From the NCBI GenBank assembly GCA_021811235.1, contig JAJZPG010000003.1, positions 5,192 through 69,191 on the forward strand: a stretch of 64,000 nucleotides of DNA. Reading direction: 5' to 3'. The stretch is from Pseudomonadota bacterium (GTDB lineage Bacteria > Pseudomonadota > Gammaproteobacteria > Burkholderiales > Thiobacillaceae). Made by a program: the position numbers and the translations under genes. The notes under the pieces are model-generated. The model searched no databases, was not told where the DNA came from, and saw only the letters and a list, made by a program, of their open reading frames with translations. This document shows, piece by piece, positions 1 through 7,829 of this stretch. Position 1 is the stretch's first letter, and each line of letters starts with the position of its first letter.

Positions 1-36
1 CAAGACCGGTGCCTTAAACCGCTCGGCCACGCTTCC
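1..36 (-). tRNA. tRNA-Ser(UGA), 5' part only (window edge)
   Basis: Read on the minus strand from position 36, the sequence gives the acceptor 5' strand, D-stem and D-loop and the start of the anticodon stem-loop typical of bacterial serine tRNA. It runs off the window after C32, U33, U34, G35, so the anticodon is UG-something, which fits Ser UGA. The variable arm and the 3' half lie outside the window. Confidence 0.85.
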
Positions 37-45
37 ACGGCGCGC

Positions 46-51
46 ATTGTA
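46..51 (-). promoter_or_regulatory. -10 element of the tRNA-Ser promoter
   Basis: On the minus strand this reads TACAAT, a good sigma-70 -10 box, about 10 bases before the tRNA 5' end. The -35 at 69-74 (CGTACA) is poor. The rest of 52-280 holds no gene that I can see. Confidence 0.45.
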
Positions 52-280
52 GCGGGTTAGCCCTGTTTTGTACGGCACATGGGCGGGCTGTGCGCGGTAT
101 GGTGGATTGACGTGGCTTCAACAGAGGATGTCGGTTTTTCGTTAGCCCGAAAAAACGGGGAGTCGCACAGGCGGGGGCAAACCCGAACAAAACCAATGCA
201 TTGAAATGGACGTCTTCCGTTCCGGAATGTGGCACAGATGGTGCTGGTCTGCAGGCATCTGTAACAAGCTGATGCCAGCC

Positions 281-1789
281 ATGAGCGAATTCTTCGAAAT
301 GTTGGGCACGATCACCCGCCGCAGGAAAGCCGGGAGCGGTTCGCCGTTCGTTTCGGTGAAGGCCACGGAGAAATGGCTGAAAGCCCTGCCTGCGGATTCG
401 GATTACGATGCCCATCACGTGCTGGTCGAAGGCCTGGAACGTTTCAATGCGGAAAACGAGGCGGCTACGCTCAACCGCATGAAGTCGCTGCTGAAGCTGG
501 AAGAGGCGGGGCTGCCGTTGCAGCTGCGCATCGTCGAGCAGTATGTGCGCAACCAGGCTGCATTCCGCCTGGCGCGCCAGGCGCTGTGGCGCGAATCCTG
601 GATGTTCTGGTCGCTGCTGGCGGAAGCCTGGCTCGGCATGCTGAAGCAGGCCTACCGCAATCCGGCCAGCGCCGAACTCAAGTCACATGCCGCCGAGATC
701 GCCACCCGCGCCCTGCGCTACGCGGGGCTCGTCATGCGCTGGGATTACCACCAGGCGCGCAACCCGGCCGACTCGGCGTGGCGGCGGGTGCACAAGATCT
801 ATCGTCTGGTCGAACGCGACGGCTATGCGCTGCAGGAGGTGCAGATCAATGCGCGTCCGACCCACTGTGCACGCGAATACACGCAGGTGGTGCTGATGGG
901 ACTGGTGCATCCGCTGGGCTACCGGGCGCAGGAAATCGAGGCGATCGCGCAGATTCTCGAAGGTTACGAACCGCTGCCGCTGCCGACGGTGGTGCCGGAG
1001 CGCGGGGTGCACACGCATATGGTCGACCTCTCGTTGAGCGAAGGCGCCTGCGTGCTGGAAAACGACTGGGTGCAGGGGCGTCGTCTGCGCTACTTCGCCC
1101 TGCGCCCGCTGGTCGATTTCCTGAAATCGCTCGACCAGACCCCGGGCGCGGAAATCGACAACGGGCTCACCCGCCAGGTGGCCAGCCTGATCGAGCGCGG
1201 CGGCATTCGCCGCAATCGCCAGCGGACCAACCGCTTCGGCCGGGTGTGGGTGGCGGCTGGCATGGCCAGGATCCTTGCGGCGCTGTCGCATCCCGATGCA
1301 GCCCGGGGGCGGCCGTCGCTGGAACCGTGGATGCTGCGCGACGAAAGCACCGAGGGCATGGGATTCGCGCTGACCGAGGCGGCCGATCTGCCGCACGGCC
1401 GGCTGGTCGCGGTGACCTGGGACCCGTCGGAAAACGTCTGGCAACTGCTGGCAATCCGCTGGAACCGCGAGGAGGACGGCCAGCATCTGGTCGGCACGCA
1501 ACGTCTGTCCCGTCACCCCAAACGGGTGGAAATCTACTTCGAGGCCGACGTGCAGGGGGTGCCGCGCGAGCAGACCTGGGCGGTGTTCCTGCCGATGACG
1601 CACACCGACCAGGGGGTGAGCAACCTGCTGATCCCGCAATCGCACTACCAGCTCGGTGCGCCGCTGATGCTGCGCGACGGCGACGTGGTCTACCGCCTGC
1701 GCTTGGGCGAGGTGATGGAAAGCCACGAAGGCTGGCTGCGCGTCGGCATGGACGTGATCGGGCGGGAGCAGTTCGCGGCAGCAGCCTGA
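281..1789 (+). CDS. conserved hypothetical protein, 502 aa
   Basis: I do not recognise this protein with confidence. It has no signal peptide and no convincing membrane segment. The first two thirds look alpha-helical and rich in Trp, Arg and Leu. The last ~120 residues look like a small beta-rich domain containing RLSRHPKRVEIYFEAD. Arg-rich beta-barrel C-termini of this kind occur in some PilZ-type cyclic-di-GMP effectors, but I cannot place the canonical RxxxR...DxSxxG motif, so that is only a guess. I chose the ATG at 281 (MSEFFEML); the frame stays open to an ATG at 206, but those upstream residues look non-coding. Neither start has a clear ribosome binding site. It stands alone, stopping four bases before the stop of the convergent NUDIX gene. 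Confidence 0.7.
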   Translation: MSEFFEMLGTITRRRKAGSGSPFVSVKATEKWLKALPADSDYDAHHVLVEGLERFNAENEAATLNRMKSLLKLEEAGLPLQLRIVEQYVRNQAAFRLARQALWRESWMFWSLLAEAWLGMLKQAYRNPASAELKSHAAEIATRALRYAGLVMRWDYHQARNPADSAWRRVHKIYRLVERDGYALQEVQINARPTHCAREYTQVVLMGLVHPLGYRAQEIEAIAQILEGYEPLPLPTVVPERGVHTHMVDLSLSEGACVLENDWVQGRRLRYFALRPLVDFLKSLDQTPGAEIDNGLTRQVASLIERGGIRRNRQRTNRFGRVWVAAGMARILAALSHPDAARGRPSLEPWMLRDESTEGMGFALTEAADLPHGRLVAVTWDPSENVWQLLAIRWNREEDGQHLVGTQRLSRHPKRVEIYFEADVQGVPREQTWAVFLPMTHTDQGVSNLLIPQSHYQLGAPLMLRDGDVVYRLRLGEVMESHEGWLRVGMDVIGREQFAAAA

Positions 1790-1792
1790 GCG

Positions 1793-2326
1793 TCAGCGCG
1801 TGCGGATGTCGCCGAAATGAAAGTCGAATGAGCCGGTGCGGCGGTCGATGAAGAACTGTTCCAGCGTCGCGCGCACGGTGCGGAAGGCGATCTCGTCCCA
1901 GGGGATATCGGCTTCGGAAAACAGCTTCGCTTCGAGCGACTCGATGCCGGGCTGGAAATCCAGGTCGAGCAAGCGGGCGCGAAACATGAAATACACCTGA
2001 TTGATGTGCGGGAGGTTGTACAAGGTGTACAAGTCCCCCACTTCGATGCGCGCGCCGGCTTCCTCCCAGGTCTCGCGTGCCGCGCCTTCCAGCGTGGTCT
2101 CGCCGTTTTCCATGAAGCCGGCCGGCAAGGTCCACAGGCCGTACTTGGGCTCGATGGCGCGGCGGCACAGCAGGATCTTGTCCTCCCATTCGGGGATGCA
2201 GCCGACCACCATCTTGGGATTCTGGTAATGGACGGTGCCGCAGTCTGGGCACACGTGGCGCGGCAGATGGTCGCCGGTGGGCACCCGCAGCACCACGGCG
2301 CTGCCACATTCACTGCAAAAATTCAT
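1793..2326 (-). CDS. NUDIX hydrolase with N-terminal zinc ribbon
   Basis: A cytoplasmic NUDIX pyrophosphohydrolase of 177 residues, expected to cleave a nucleoside diphosphate linked to another group (ADP-ribose, CoA or dinucleotide type); the substrate cannot be read from sequence. Residues 4-29 form a zinc ribbon (C4, C7, C26, C29) of the kind found before NUDIX domains. Residues 70-92 are a complete NUDIX box, G-x5-E-x7-RETWEEAG, with all metal-binding glutamates. The stretch GCIPEWEDKILLCRRAIEP is very typical of this subgroup. The start at 2326 puts the zinc ribbon at the N-terminus; the 13 possible extra residues upstream are unlikely. It is monocistronic and convergent with the preceding gene. 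Confidence 0.9.
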   Translation of the reverse strand: MNFCSECGSAVVLRVPTGDHLPRHVCPDCGTVHYQNPKMVVGCIPEWEDKILLCRRAIEPKYGLWTLPAGFMENGETTLEGAARETWEEAGARIEVGDLYTLYNLPHINQVYFMFRARLLDLDFQPGIESLEAKLFSEADIPWDEIAFRTVRATLEQFFIDRRTGSFDFHFGDIRTR

Positions 2327-2454
2327 GCTGCACCCGCTCGAGTTCAATTCGGCCCACGTTAGCAAAATCCCCCCACATCGATCAAGGGCGAAGCTGGAAT
2401 GCAGGGGCGCGAGCGATTATCATTTCAAGCCATCCACCGTTGTCCCGACCGACC

Positions 2455-3498
2455 ATGCGTCCCTCCCACATCGAAACCATCCTCGACCGCGAATTCGAAA
2501 GCGCCGCCGACGGCCACCACACCCCGGTGATGCTGTGGGGGCCGCCGGGCGTCGGCAAGTCGCAGATCGTCGCCAAGATCGCGCAGCAGCACGGCGTGCC
2601 GCTGATCGACATCCGCCTGTCGCAGATGGAGCCGACCGACCTGCGCGGCATCCCGTTCCGCAGCGGCCAGCTGGTCGAGTGGTCGATTCCCGCCGTGCTG
2701 CCGGACGCCGAGCGCCACGGACCGTCGGGCATCCTGTTCCTCGACGAGATCACCTCGGCGCCGCCCACGGTGTCGGCCGCGGCCTACCAGCTGATCCTCG
2801 ACCGCCGCCTAGGCGAGTACCGGGTGCCGGACGGCTGGGTGATCTTCGCCGCCGGCAACCGCCAGGGCGACCGCGGCGTCACCTACGCGATGCCGGCGCC
2901 GCTCGCCAACCGCTTCACCCACTACGAAGTCGAGGTCTTCCTCGACGACTGGGTGAACTGGGCGCACAGCGAGGACATCGACCCGCGCGTGATCGCCTTC
3001 CTGCGCTTCCGCCCCGATCTTCTCTTCAGCTTCGATCCGGCGCACACGCCGATCGCCTTCCCCAGCCCGCGCTCGTGGGAGTTCGCCCACCGCGCGCTGC
3101 AGAAATTCGACAAGACCGAGCTCCTCGCCGACTCGCTGGTCGCCTGCGTGGGCCAGTCGGCCGGCCTGGAACTGAAGACCTTCGTCGACAACATGGCGCA
3201 GATGCCCGACATCGACGCCATCATCGCCGGCGAGGCGGCCGAGGTGCCCGAGGGCATCGACCTCCAGTACGGCGTCGCCGCCGCGCTGGTTCGGCGCGCG
3301 CTGCAGGCCGCCGACAGCGGCAACGCGTCGGTGGTGTACGGCAACATCCTCAAGTACGCGCAGCGCTTCCCGCAGCGCGAGATGGGGGTGATGCTGGTGT
3401 CCGACCTGCACCGCGCGGTGGGGCGTCCGCTGTTCGCCGTGCCGGCCTTCGCCGAGTGGGCCAACAGCATCACCGACCTGGTTCTCTACGAACATTGA
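2455..3498 (+). CDS. MoxR-like AAA+ ATPase
   Basis: A 347-residue AAA+ ATPase of the MoxR/CoxD-like type, a chaperone class that works with VWA-domain partners in maturing metalloenzymes or protein complexes. The Walker A is GPPGVGKS at residues 29-36 and the Walker B is LFLDE at 94-98. A sensor-like stretch FAAGNRQGD and an Arg-containing ANRF motif follow. The ATG at 2455 is preferred to an in-frame TTG at 2440. The gene ends six bases before its VWA/metallopeptidase partner, the usual MoxR-VWA pairing. Its client protein is unknown. Confidence 0.9.
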   Translation: MRPSHIETILDREFESAADGHHTPVMLWGPPGVGKSQIVAKIAQQHGVPLIDIRLSQMEPTDLRGIPFRSGQLVEWSIPAVLPDAERHGPSGILFLDEITSAPPTVSAAAYQLILDRRLGEYRVPDGWVIFAAGNRQGDRGVTYAMPAPLANRFTHYEVEVFLDDWVNWAHSEDIDPRVIAFLRFRPDLLFSFDPAHTPIAFPSPRSWEFAHRALQKFDKTELLADSLVACVGQSAGLELKTFVDNMAQMPDIDAIIAGEAAEVPEGIDLQYGVAAALVRRALQAADSGNASVVYGNILKYAQRFPQREMGVMLVSDLHRAVGRPLFAVPAFAEWANSITDLVLYEH

Positions 3499-3504
3499 TG
3501 CGCC

Positions 3505-4761
3505 ATGGCTGAAGCCAACGACGCCGCACTCGAACCCATCCTCACCAAGCTCGCCGCCGCGCGCACGCGCCTCATCATGGAGCGCCCCTTCCTCGGCGCG
3601 CTGGTGATGCACCTGCCGCTCAAGGTCGGCGGCGAGTGGTGCAGCACCACCGGCACCGACGCACAGGCGTTCTATTTCAATCCCAAGTTCATCGACAACC
3701 TGAATCTCGCGCAGACCCAGTTCGTGCTGGCGCACGAGGCGATGCACTGCGCGATGGGCCACACCCACCGCCGCCAGCACCGGGTGAAGCGGCGCTGGGA
3801 CGTGGCCTGCGACCACGCGGTCAACCTCATCCTGATCGAGGAGGGCCTGAAGCCGCCGCTGCACGGCATCCTGGCCGACCAGAACTACATGACGCTGTCG
3901 GCGGAGGAAATCTACCCGATGATTCCGGAAGATACGCCGGAAGAGTCGTTCGACCAGCACATGTTCGACAACGACAACGATTCCGGCGCCAGTCCCGACG
4001 AGAACCAGCGGCAGGACAACCCCGACGCCGGCGAAGCGGGCGGCCAGGGCAAGGAAGGCCAGAGCGAGGCCGAACAGAAGGATGGCAGCGGCAGCCAGGC
4101 CTCGCAGAAGCCGAACGAGCTGTCGCCGTCCGAGCGCGAGGAACTCGCCGAGCAATGGAAGAACCGGCTCGCCGCCGCCGCCCAGGCCGCGCGCCAGGCC
4201 GGAAAATTGTCCCAATCCATGATGCGCTGGGTCGATGGCCTGTTGGCCCCCAGCCTGCCGTGGCGTGCGCTCCTGGCGCGCTTCTTCGCGGTCAACCAGC
4301 GCGACGACTATTCGTGGCGGCGGCCGTCCAGACGGGAAGGCGACGCGCTGCTGCCGCGCCTGTCGAGCGAAGGGTTGGAAGTCGTCGCAGCGATCGACAC
4401 CAGCGGCTCGATCAGCGACGAAGAGCTGCGCGAATTCGTCACCGAACTCGACGCGCTGAAAGGCCAGGTGCGCGCGAAAATCACGCTGCTCGCATGCGAC
4501 AACCACGTGGCCGAGAAAGCACCGTGGGAATTCGAGCCGTGGGACACCATGCAACTGCCCACGGATATAGAAGGCGGTGGCGGCACCGATTTCCGTCCGG
4601 TGTTCGACTGGGTCGAGAAGGAAAATCGCAGCCCCAACATGCTGGTGTATTTCACCGACGCCGAGGGCGATTTCCCCAAGGCGCCGCCGAATTACCCGGT
4701 GATCTGGCTGGTCAAGGGCAAGAGCGCGGTGCCCTGGGGCGAGCGGGTGCAACTCAATTGA
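3505..4761 (+). CDS. DUF2201-type putative metallopeptidase with VWA-like domain
   Basis: A soluble 418-residue protein in two parts. Residues ~1-140 resemble the putative metallopeptidase domain of the DUF2201 family, with an intact HExxH (HEAMH, 77-81) and a further His at 86. Residues ~148-210 are an acidic, Gln/Ser/Gly-rich linker. Residues ~290-418 are a VWA-like domain with a metal-ion adhesion motif DTSGS at 298-302. Family members are regularly paired with a MoxR ATPase, as here. Whether it is proteolytically active is not known. Its stop codon overlaps the TTG start of the Hsp33 homologue, so the two are probably translationally coupled. Confidence 0.9.
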   Translation: MAEANDAALEPILTKLAAARTRLIMERPFLGALVMHLPLKVGGEWCSTTGTDAQAFYFNPKFIDNLNLAQTQFVLAHEAMHCAMGHTHRRQHRVKRRWDVACDHAVNLILIEEGLKPPLHGILADQNYMTLSAEEIYPMIPEDTPEESFDQHMFDNDNDSGASPDENQRQDNPDAGEAGGQGKEGQSEAEQKDGSGSQASQKPNELSPSEREELAEQWKNRLAAAAQAARQAGKLSQSMMRWVDGLLAPSLPWRALLARFFAVNQRDDYSWRRPSRREGDALLPRLSSEGLEVVAAIDTSGSISDEELREFVTELDALKGQVRAKITLLACDNHVAEKAPWEFEPWDTMQLPTDIEGGGGTDFRPVFDWVEKENRSPNMLVYFTDAEGDFPKAPPNYPVIWLVKGKSAVPWGERVQLN

Positions 4762-5627
4762 GCGCGACCGACCCCCAGCCCAACCGGGTGCGCAGCTTCC
4801 TGTTCGAGCAGCTCGATATCCGCGGCGCCTGGGTGCAGCTTGGTTCGGCCTGGCGCGAGATGTCGGCGGGCCGCAACTATCCGCCGCCCGCGCTCGAGCT
4901 CCTGGGCCAGCTCGCCGGCGTGACCACGCTGATCGCCGCCAACCTCAAGCAGGCGGGGCGGCTCACCTTCCAGCTGCGCGGGGAGGGCGGGATTTCGCTG
5001 CTGGTGATGGATTGCGACGAGCAGCTGCGCCTGCGCGGCATGGCGCGTACCCGGCAGGGCATAAACGAGGCGTCCGATCTGGCGGCCGGCAAGCTGCCCG
5101 CACTGCTGGGCGAAGGCGCGCTGACCCTGACCCTCGACACCGCCGACATGCGCCAGCCCTACCAGAGCCACGTGCCGCTGCAGGGCGACACCCTCGCCGC
5201 CGTGTTCGAGCACTACCTCGCCCAATCCGAGCAGCTTCCGACCCGGTTGTGGCTGGCGGCCAACGGCGACACCGCGGCGGGCCTGTTCCTGCAGGCGCTG
5301 CCGGGCGCGTCGCTGCGCGACGCCGACGGCTGGAACCGCGTGCAGATGCTCGCCAGTACCGTGCGGGCCGACGAACTGCTCGGCCTCGGCGCGATCAAGC
5401 TGATCGAGCGCCTGTTCCCGGAAGAGGACGTGCGCGTGTACGACCCGCGCCCGGTCAGCTATTACTGTCCCTACGATCCGGCCAAGATCTATTCCATGCT
5501 GCGCGGCGTGGGGCGCGCCGAGTGCGAATCCATTCTCGCCGAACACGGCGAGATCCGCGTGCACGACGACATCTGCAACCACGAATACGTGCTGGATGCG
5601 GCGGCCGTCGCCGCGCTGTTTGCCTGA
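4758..5627 (+). CDS. hslO: Hsp33-family chaperone with degenerate redox zinc site
   Basis: A 289-residue Hsp33 homologue, normally a cytoplasmic holdase activated by oxidation when a four-cysteine zinc centre (CxC plus CxxC) is lost. The Hsp33 fold is clear along its length, including ESILAEHGEIRVH before the last conserved segment. However, the CxC is C-P-Y (C237) and the CxxC is D-D-I-C (C273). Only two of the four ligands remain, with one further Cys at 256. The usual oxidation switch is therefore probably absent or altered. The start is a TTG at 4758 overlapping the upstream stop; a GTG at 4788 is the alternative. It belongs to the MoxR/VWA operon. Confidence 0.88.
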   Translation: MSATDPQPNRVRSFLFEQLDIRGAWVQLGSAWREMSAGRNYPPPALELLGQLAGVTTLIAANLKQAGRLTFQLRGEGGISLLVMDCDEQLRLRGMARTRQGINEASDLAAGKLPALLGEGALTLTLDTADMRQPYQSHVPLQGDTLAAVFEHYLAQSEQLPTRLWLAANGDTAAGLFLQALPGASLRDADGWNRVQMLASTVRADELLGLGAIKLIERLFPEEDVRVYDPRPVSYYCPYDPAKIYSMLRGVGRAECESILAEHGEIRVHDDICNHEYVLDAAAVAALFA

Positions 5628-5669
5628 CCGGCTTGCGCCGCGGGGCGCGGGCATACGAAGGAGAGCGTG

Positions 5670-5954
5670 ATGGGAAGAGCAGGGATGCTGTTGGGGCTTC
5701 TGGCCCTGTCGGGTGCGGCAGTGGCCGAGGACGGGCGTTATCAGGCGTTTCCGCTGACAGGAGGCGACGCGGGCAGGAGCGGGGCACGTGCCCTCATCCT
5801 CGACAGCCGCGACGGCCACGTCTGGGTGTGGAGCGAAAACGAACTGATCGTTTCCCCGGATGGCCGCCGCCGCTACGGCGCGGGCTTCCTCTATCAGGGC
5901 AGGCTGCGACCGGGCGCGCAGCCTGGCGAACTGATCGAACAGCAGGCCCGCTAG
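5670..5954 (+). CDS. small exported hypothetical protein
   Basis: A 94-residue protein with a clear Sec signal peptide (hydrophobic to about residue 20, likely cut after AVA). The mature part is small and polar, with a segment ILDSRDGHVWVWSENE and no cysteine. I do not recognise a family. The ribosome binding site AAGGAG at 5658-5663 sits six bases before the ATG at 5670 and decides this start over the GTG at 5667. It follows the Hsp33 gene by 42 bases and may be the last gene of that unit. Confidence 0.75.
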   Translation: MGRAGMLLGLLALSGAAVAEDGRYQAFPLTGGDAGRSGARALILDSRDGHVWVWSENELIVSPDGRRRYGAGFLYQGRLRPGAQPGELIEQQAR

Positions 5955-6019
5955 CCCGGTTCCCCCTGCGCCGCACGGGGAATGCAACCCGTGCCGCCAC
6001 CTGCCGGGCGCGCGCCGCT

Positions 6020-6076
6020 TAAAGAGTGGAGCCGATTCGGCCGATACGTGCTCATTCCTTCGTGTTGAGCCGATAA
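6020..6076 (+). promoter_or_regulatory. sigma-28-like motifs upstream of mshE
   Basis: TAAAGAGT (6020-6027) and GCCGATAC (6040-6047) are separated by 12 bases, close to the sigma-28 pattern TAAAGTTT-N11-GCCGATAA. A perfect GCCGATAA lies at 6069-6076 without a matching -35. The spacing is one base too long and the -35 is imperfect, so this is only a candidate promoter for the pilus operon. Confidence 0.3.
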
Positions 6077-6083
6077 AAAGAAC

Positions 6084-7829
6084 ATGCAGAGCGAGTCCGC
6101 CAAGCCTTCAGCCGCCACGCCGGGTGCGCGCCAGAAAATCCGTCTGGGCGACCTGCTGGTCGAGCAGAAGGTCATTTCCGGCGCCGACCTCGAGGTCGCG
6201 CTGGCGGCGCAGAAGAAGAGCGGGCGCCGGCTCGGCCGCATCATCGTCGAGAGCGGGCTGGCCGGCGAGAACGACATCGCGCAGGCGCTGGCGCGCCAGC
6301 TCACGATTCCCTTCGTCGATCTGAGGAAGTTCAATCCCGACCAGACCATCCTGCAGCTGCTGCCGGAAACGCAGGCGCGGCGCTTCCGCGCGATTCCGCT
6401 GGCGCGGCGGGACGGCGACATTTTCGTCGGCATGGCCGATCCCACCGATCTCTTCGCCTACGACGAGGTCGCCCGCCTGATCCAGGAGGGCATCCAGCTC
6501 GCCGTCGTCGCCGAGGGCGACCTCTTGTCGGCGATCGACCGCCTGTACCGGCGCACCGACGACATCCATGGCCTGACCGAGGAACTCGCGCGCGACATGG
6601 GCGACAACGAGGCCAGCATCATCGGCCTCGAGGCGCTCGGCGAGGGCCAGGCCGACGCACCGGTGGTGCGCCTGCTGCAGACGCTGTTCGAAGACGCGCT
6701 GCAGGTGAACGCGTCCGATCTCCACATCGAGCCGCAGGAAAAGCAGCTGGTGATCCGCTTCCGCATCGACGGCGTGCTGCATCCGCAGACCGAGGCCGAT
6801 CTCAAGATCGCGCCTGCGCTGGCCTTGCGCCTGAAGATCGTCTCAGGACTCGACATCTCGGAAAAGCGCCTGCCGCAGGACGGCCGCTTCGCCGTCAAGG
6901 TGCGCGGACGTACCGTCGACGTGCGTCTGTCGACCATGCCGACGCAATACGGCGAATCGGTGGTGATGCGATTGCTGAGCCAGGGAGACAACGCGCCCAC
7001 GCTCGACACGCTGGGCATGCCGCCCGCCATGCTGACGCGCTTCCGCGCCATCCTGCACCGCCCCAACGGCCTCGTGCTGGTCACCGGCCCCACCGGCAGC
7101 GGCAAGACCACCACGCTGTATGCCGCGCTCGGCGAGCTCAACGACCCGGGCACCAAGATCATCACCGTCGAGGACCCGGTCGAATACCGCCTGCCCGGCA
7201 TCAACCAGGTGCAGGCCAACGACAAGATCGATCTCAGCTTCGCCCGCGTGCTGCGCGCGATGCTGCGCCAGGACCCCGACGTGATCCTGGTCGGCGAGAT
7301 GCGCGACCCGGAGACCGCGCAGATCGCGCTGCGGGCGGCGATGACCGGACACCTGGTGCTGTCCACCCTGCATACCAACGACGCGGCCACCACCCCGGTG
7401 CGCCTGCTCGACATGGGCGTGCCGCCGTTCATGGTGGCAACGTCGGTGCAGGGCGTGCTGGCGCAGCGCCTGGTGCGCAAGGTGTGCGCGCATTGCAGGG
7501 CGCCGCACGCGCCCACCCCGCAGGAAACGGTGTGGCTCGGACGCGCGTTCGCCGACAACCTTGCCGAAGCAGGCTTCGTCGAGGGACAGGGCTGCGAGCG
7601 CTGCCATGGCACCGGCTATTCCGGCCGCGCCGCGATCCACGAGCTGCTCGAGATCAACACCGCGCTGGCCGAAAGCCTGGCCCGCAGCGAGCCGGCCGAG
7701 TTCGTCGTGCAGGCGCGTGCGGCCATGGCCGGCCACATGCTGCGCGACCAGGCCATTGCGCTTGCCCGCGCCGGCGTGACTTCGCTGGCGGAAGCGATGC
7801 GGGCCAGTGCCCAGGACGACATGAACTGA
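6084..7829 (+). CDS. mshE: MSHA pilus assembly ATPase MshE
   Basis: A 581-residue hexameric cytoplasmic ATPase of the GspE/PilB family that powers pilus extension. Residues ~18-80 form an MshEN domain, with two RLG/LG-type half-motifs (IRLGDLLVEQKVI and RRLGRIIVESGL) known to bind cyclic-di-GMP. Walker A is GPTGSGKT at 335-342, followed by an Asp box (VEDPVEY) and the Walker B region ILVGEMRDPETA. A zinc-type tetracysteine lies at C468/C471 and C504/C507. The length is normal for MshE. It is the first gene of the pilus operon and overlaps mshG by ATGA. Confidence 0.95.
   Translation: MQSESAKPSAATPGARQKIRLGDLLVEQKVISGADLEVALAAQKKSGRRLGRIIVESGLAGENDIAQALARQLTIPFVDLRKFNPDQTILQLLPETQARRFRAIPLARRDGDIFVGMADPTDLFAYDEVARLIQEGIQLAVVAEGDLLSAIDRLYRRTDDIHGLTEELARDMGDNEASIIGLEALGEGQADAPVVRLLQTLFEDALQVNASDLHIEPQEKQLVIRFRIDGVLHPQTEADLKIAPALALRLKIVSGLDISEKRLPQDGRFAVKVRGRTVDVRLSTMPTQYGESVVMRLLSQGDNAPTLDTLGMPPAMLTRFRAILHRPNGLVLVTGPTGSGKTTTLYAALGELNDPGTKIITVEDPVEYRLPGINQVQANDKIDLSFARVLRAMLRQDPDVILVGEMRDPETAQIALRAAMTGHLVLSTLHTNDAATTPVRLLDMGVPPFMVATSVQGVLAQRLVRKVCAHCRAPHAPTPQETVWLGRAFADNLAEAGFVEGQGCERCHGTGYSGRAAIHELLEINTALAESLARSEPAEFVVQARAAMAGHMLRDQAIALARAGVTSLAEAMRASAQDDMN

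Noticed and set aside
2809-4752. A 647-codon open frame on the minus strand across the MoxR and VWA genes
   Set aside because: The plus-strand genes have clear family motifs; the antisense product is a His/Arg/Val-rich shadow of GC-rich codons with no motif.
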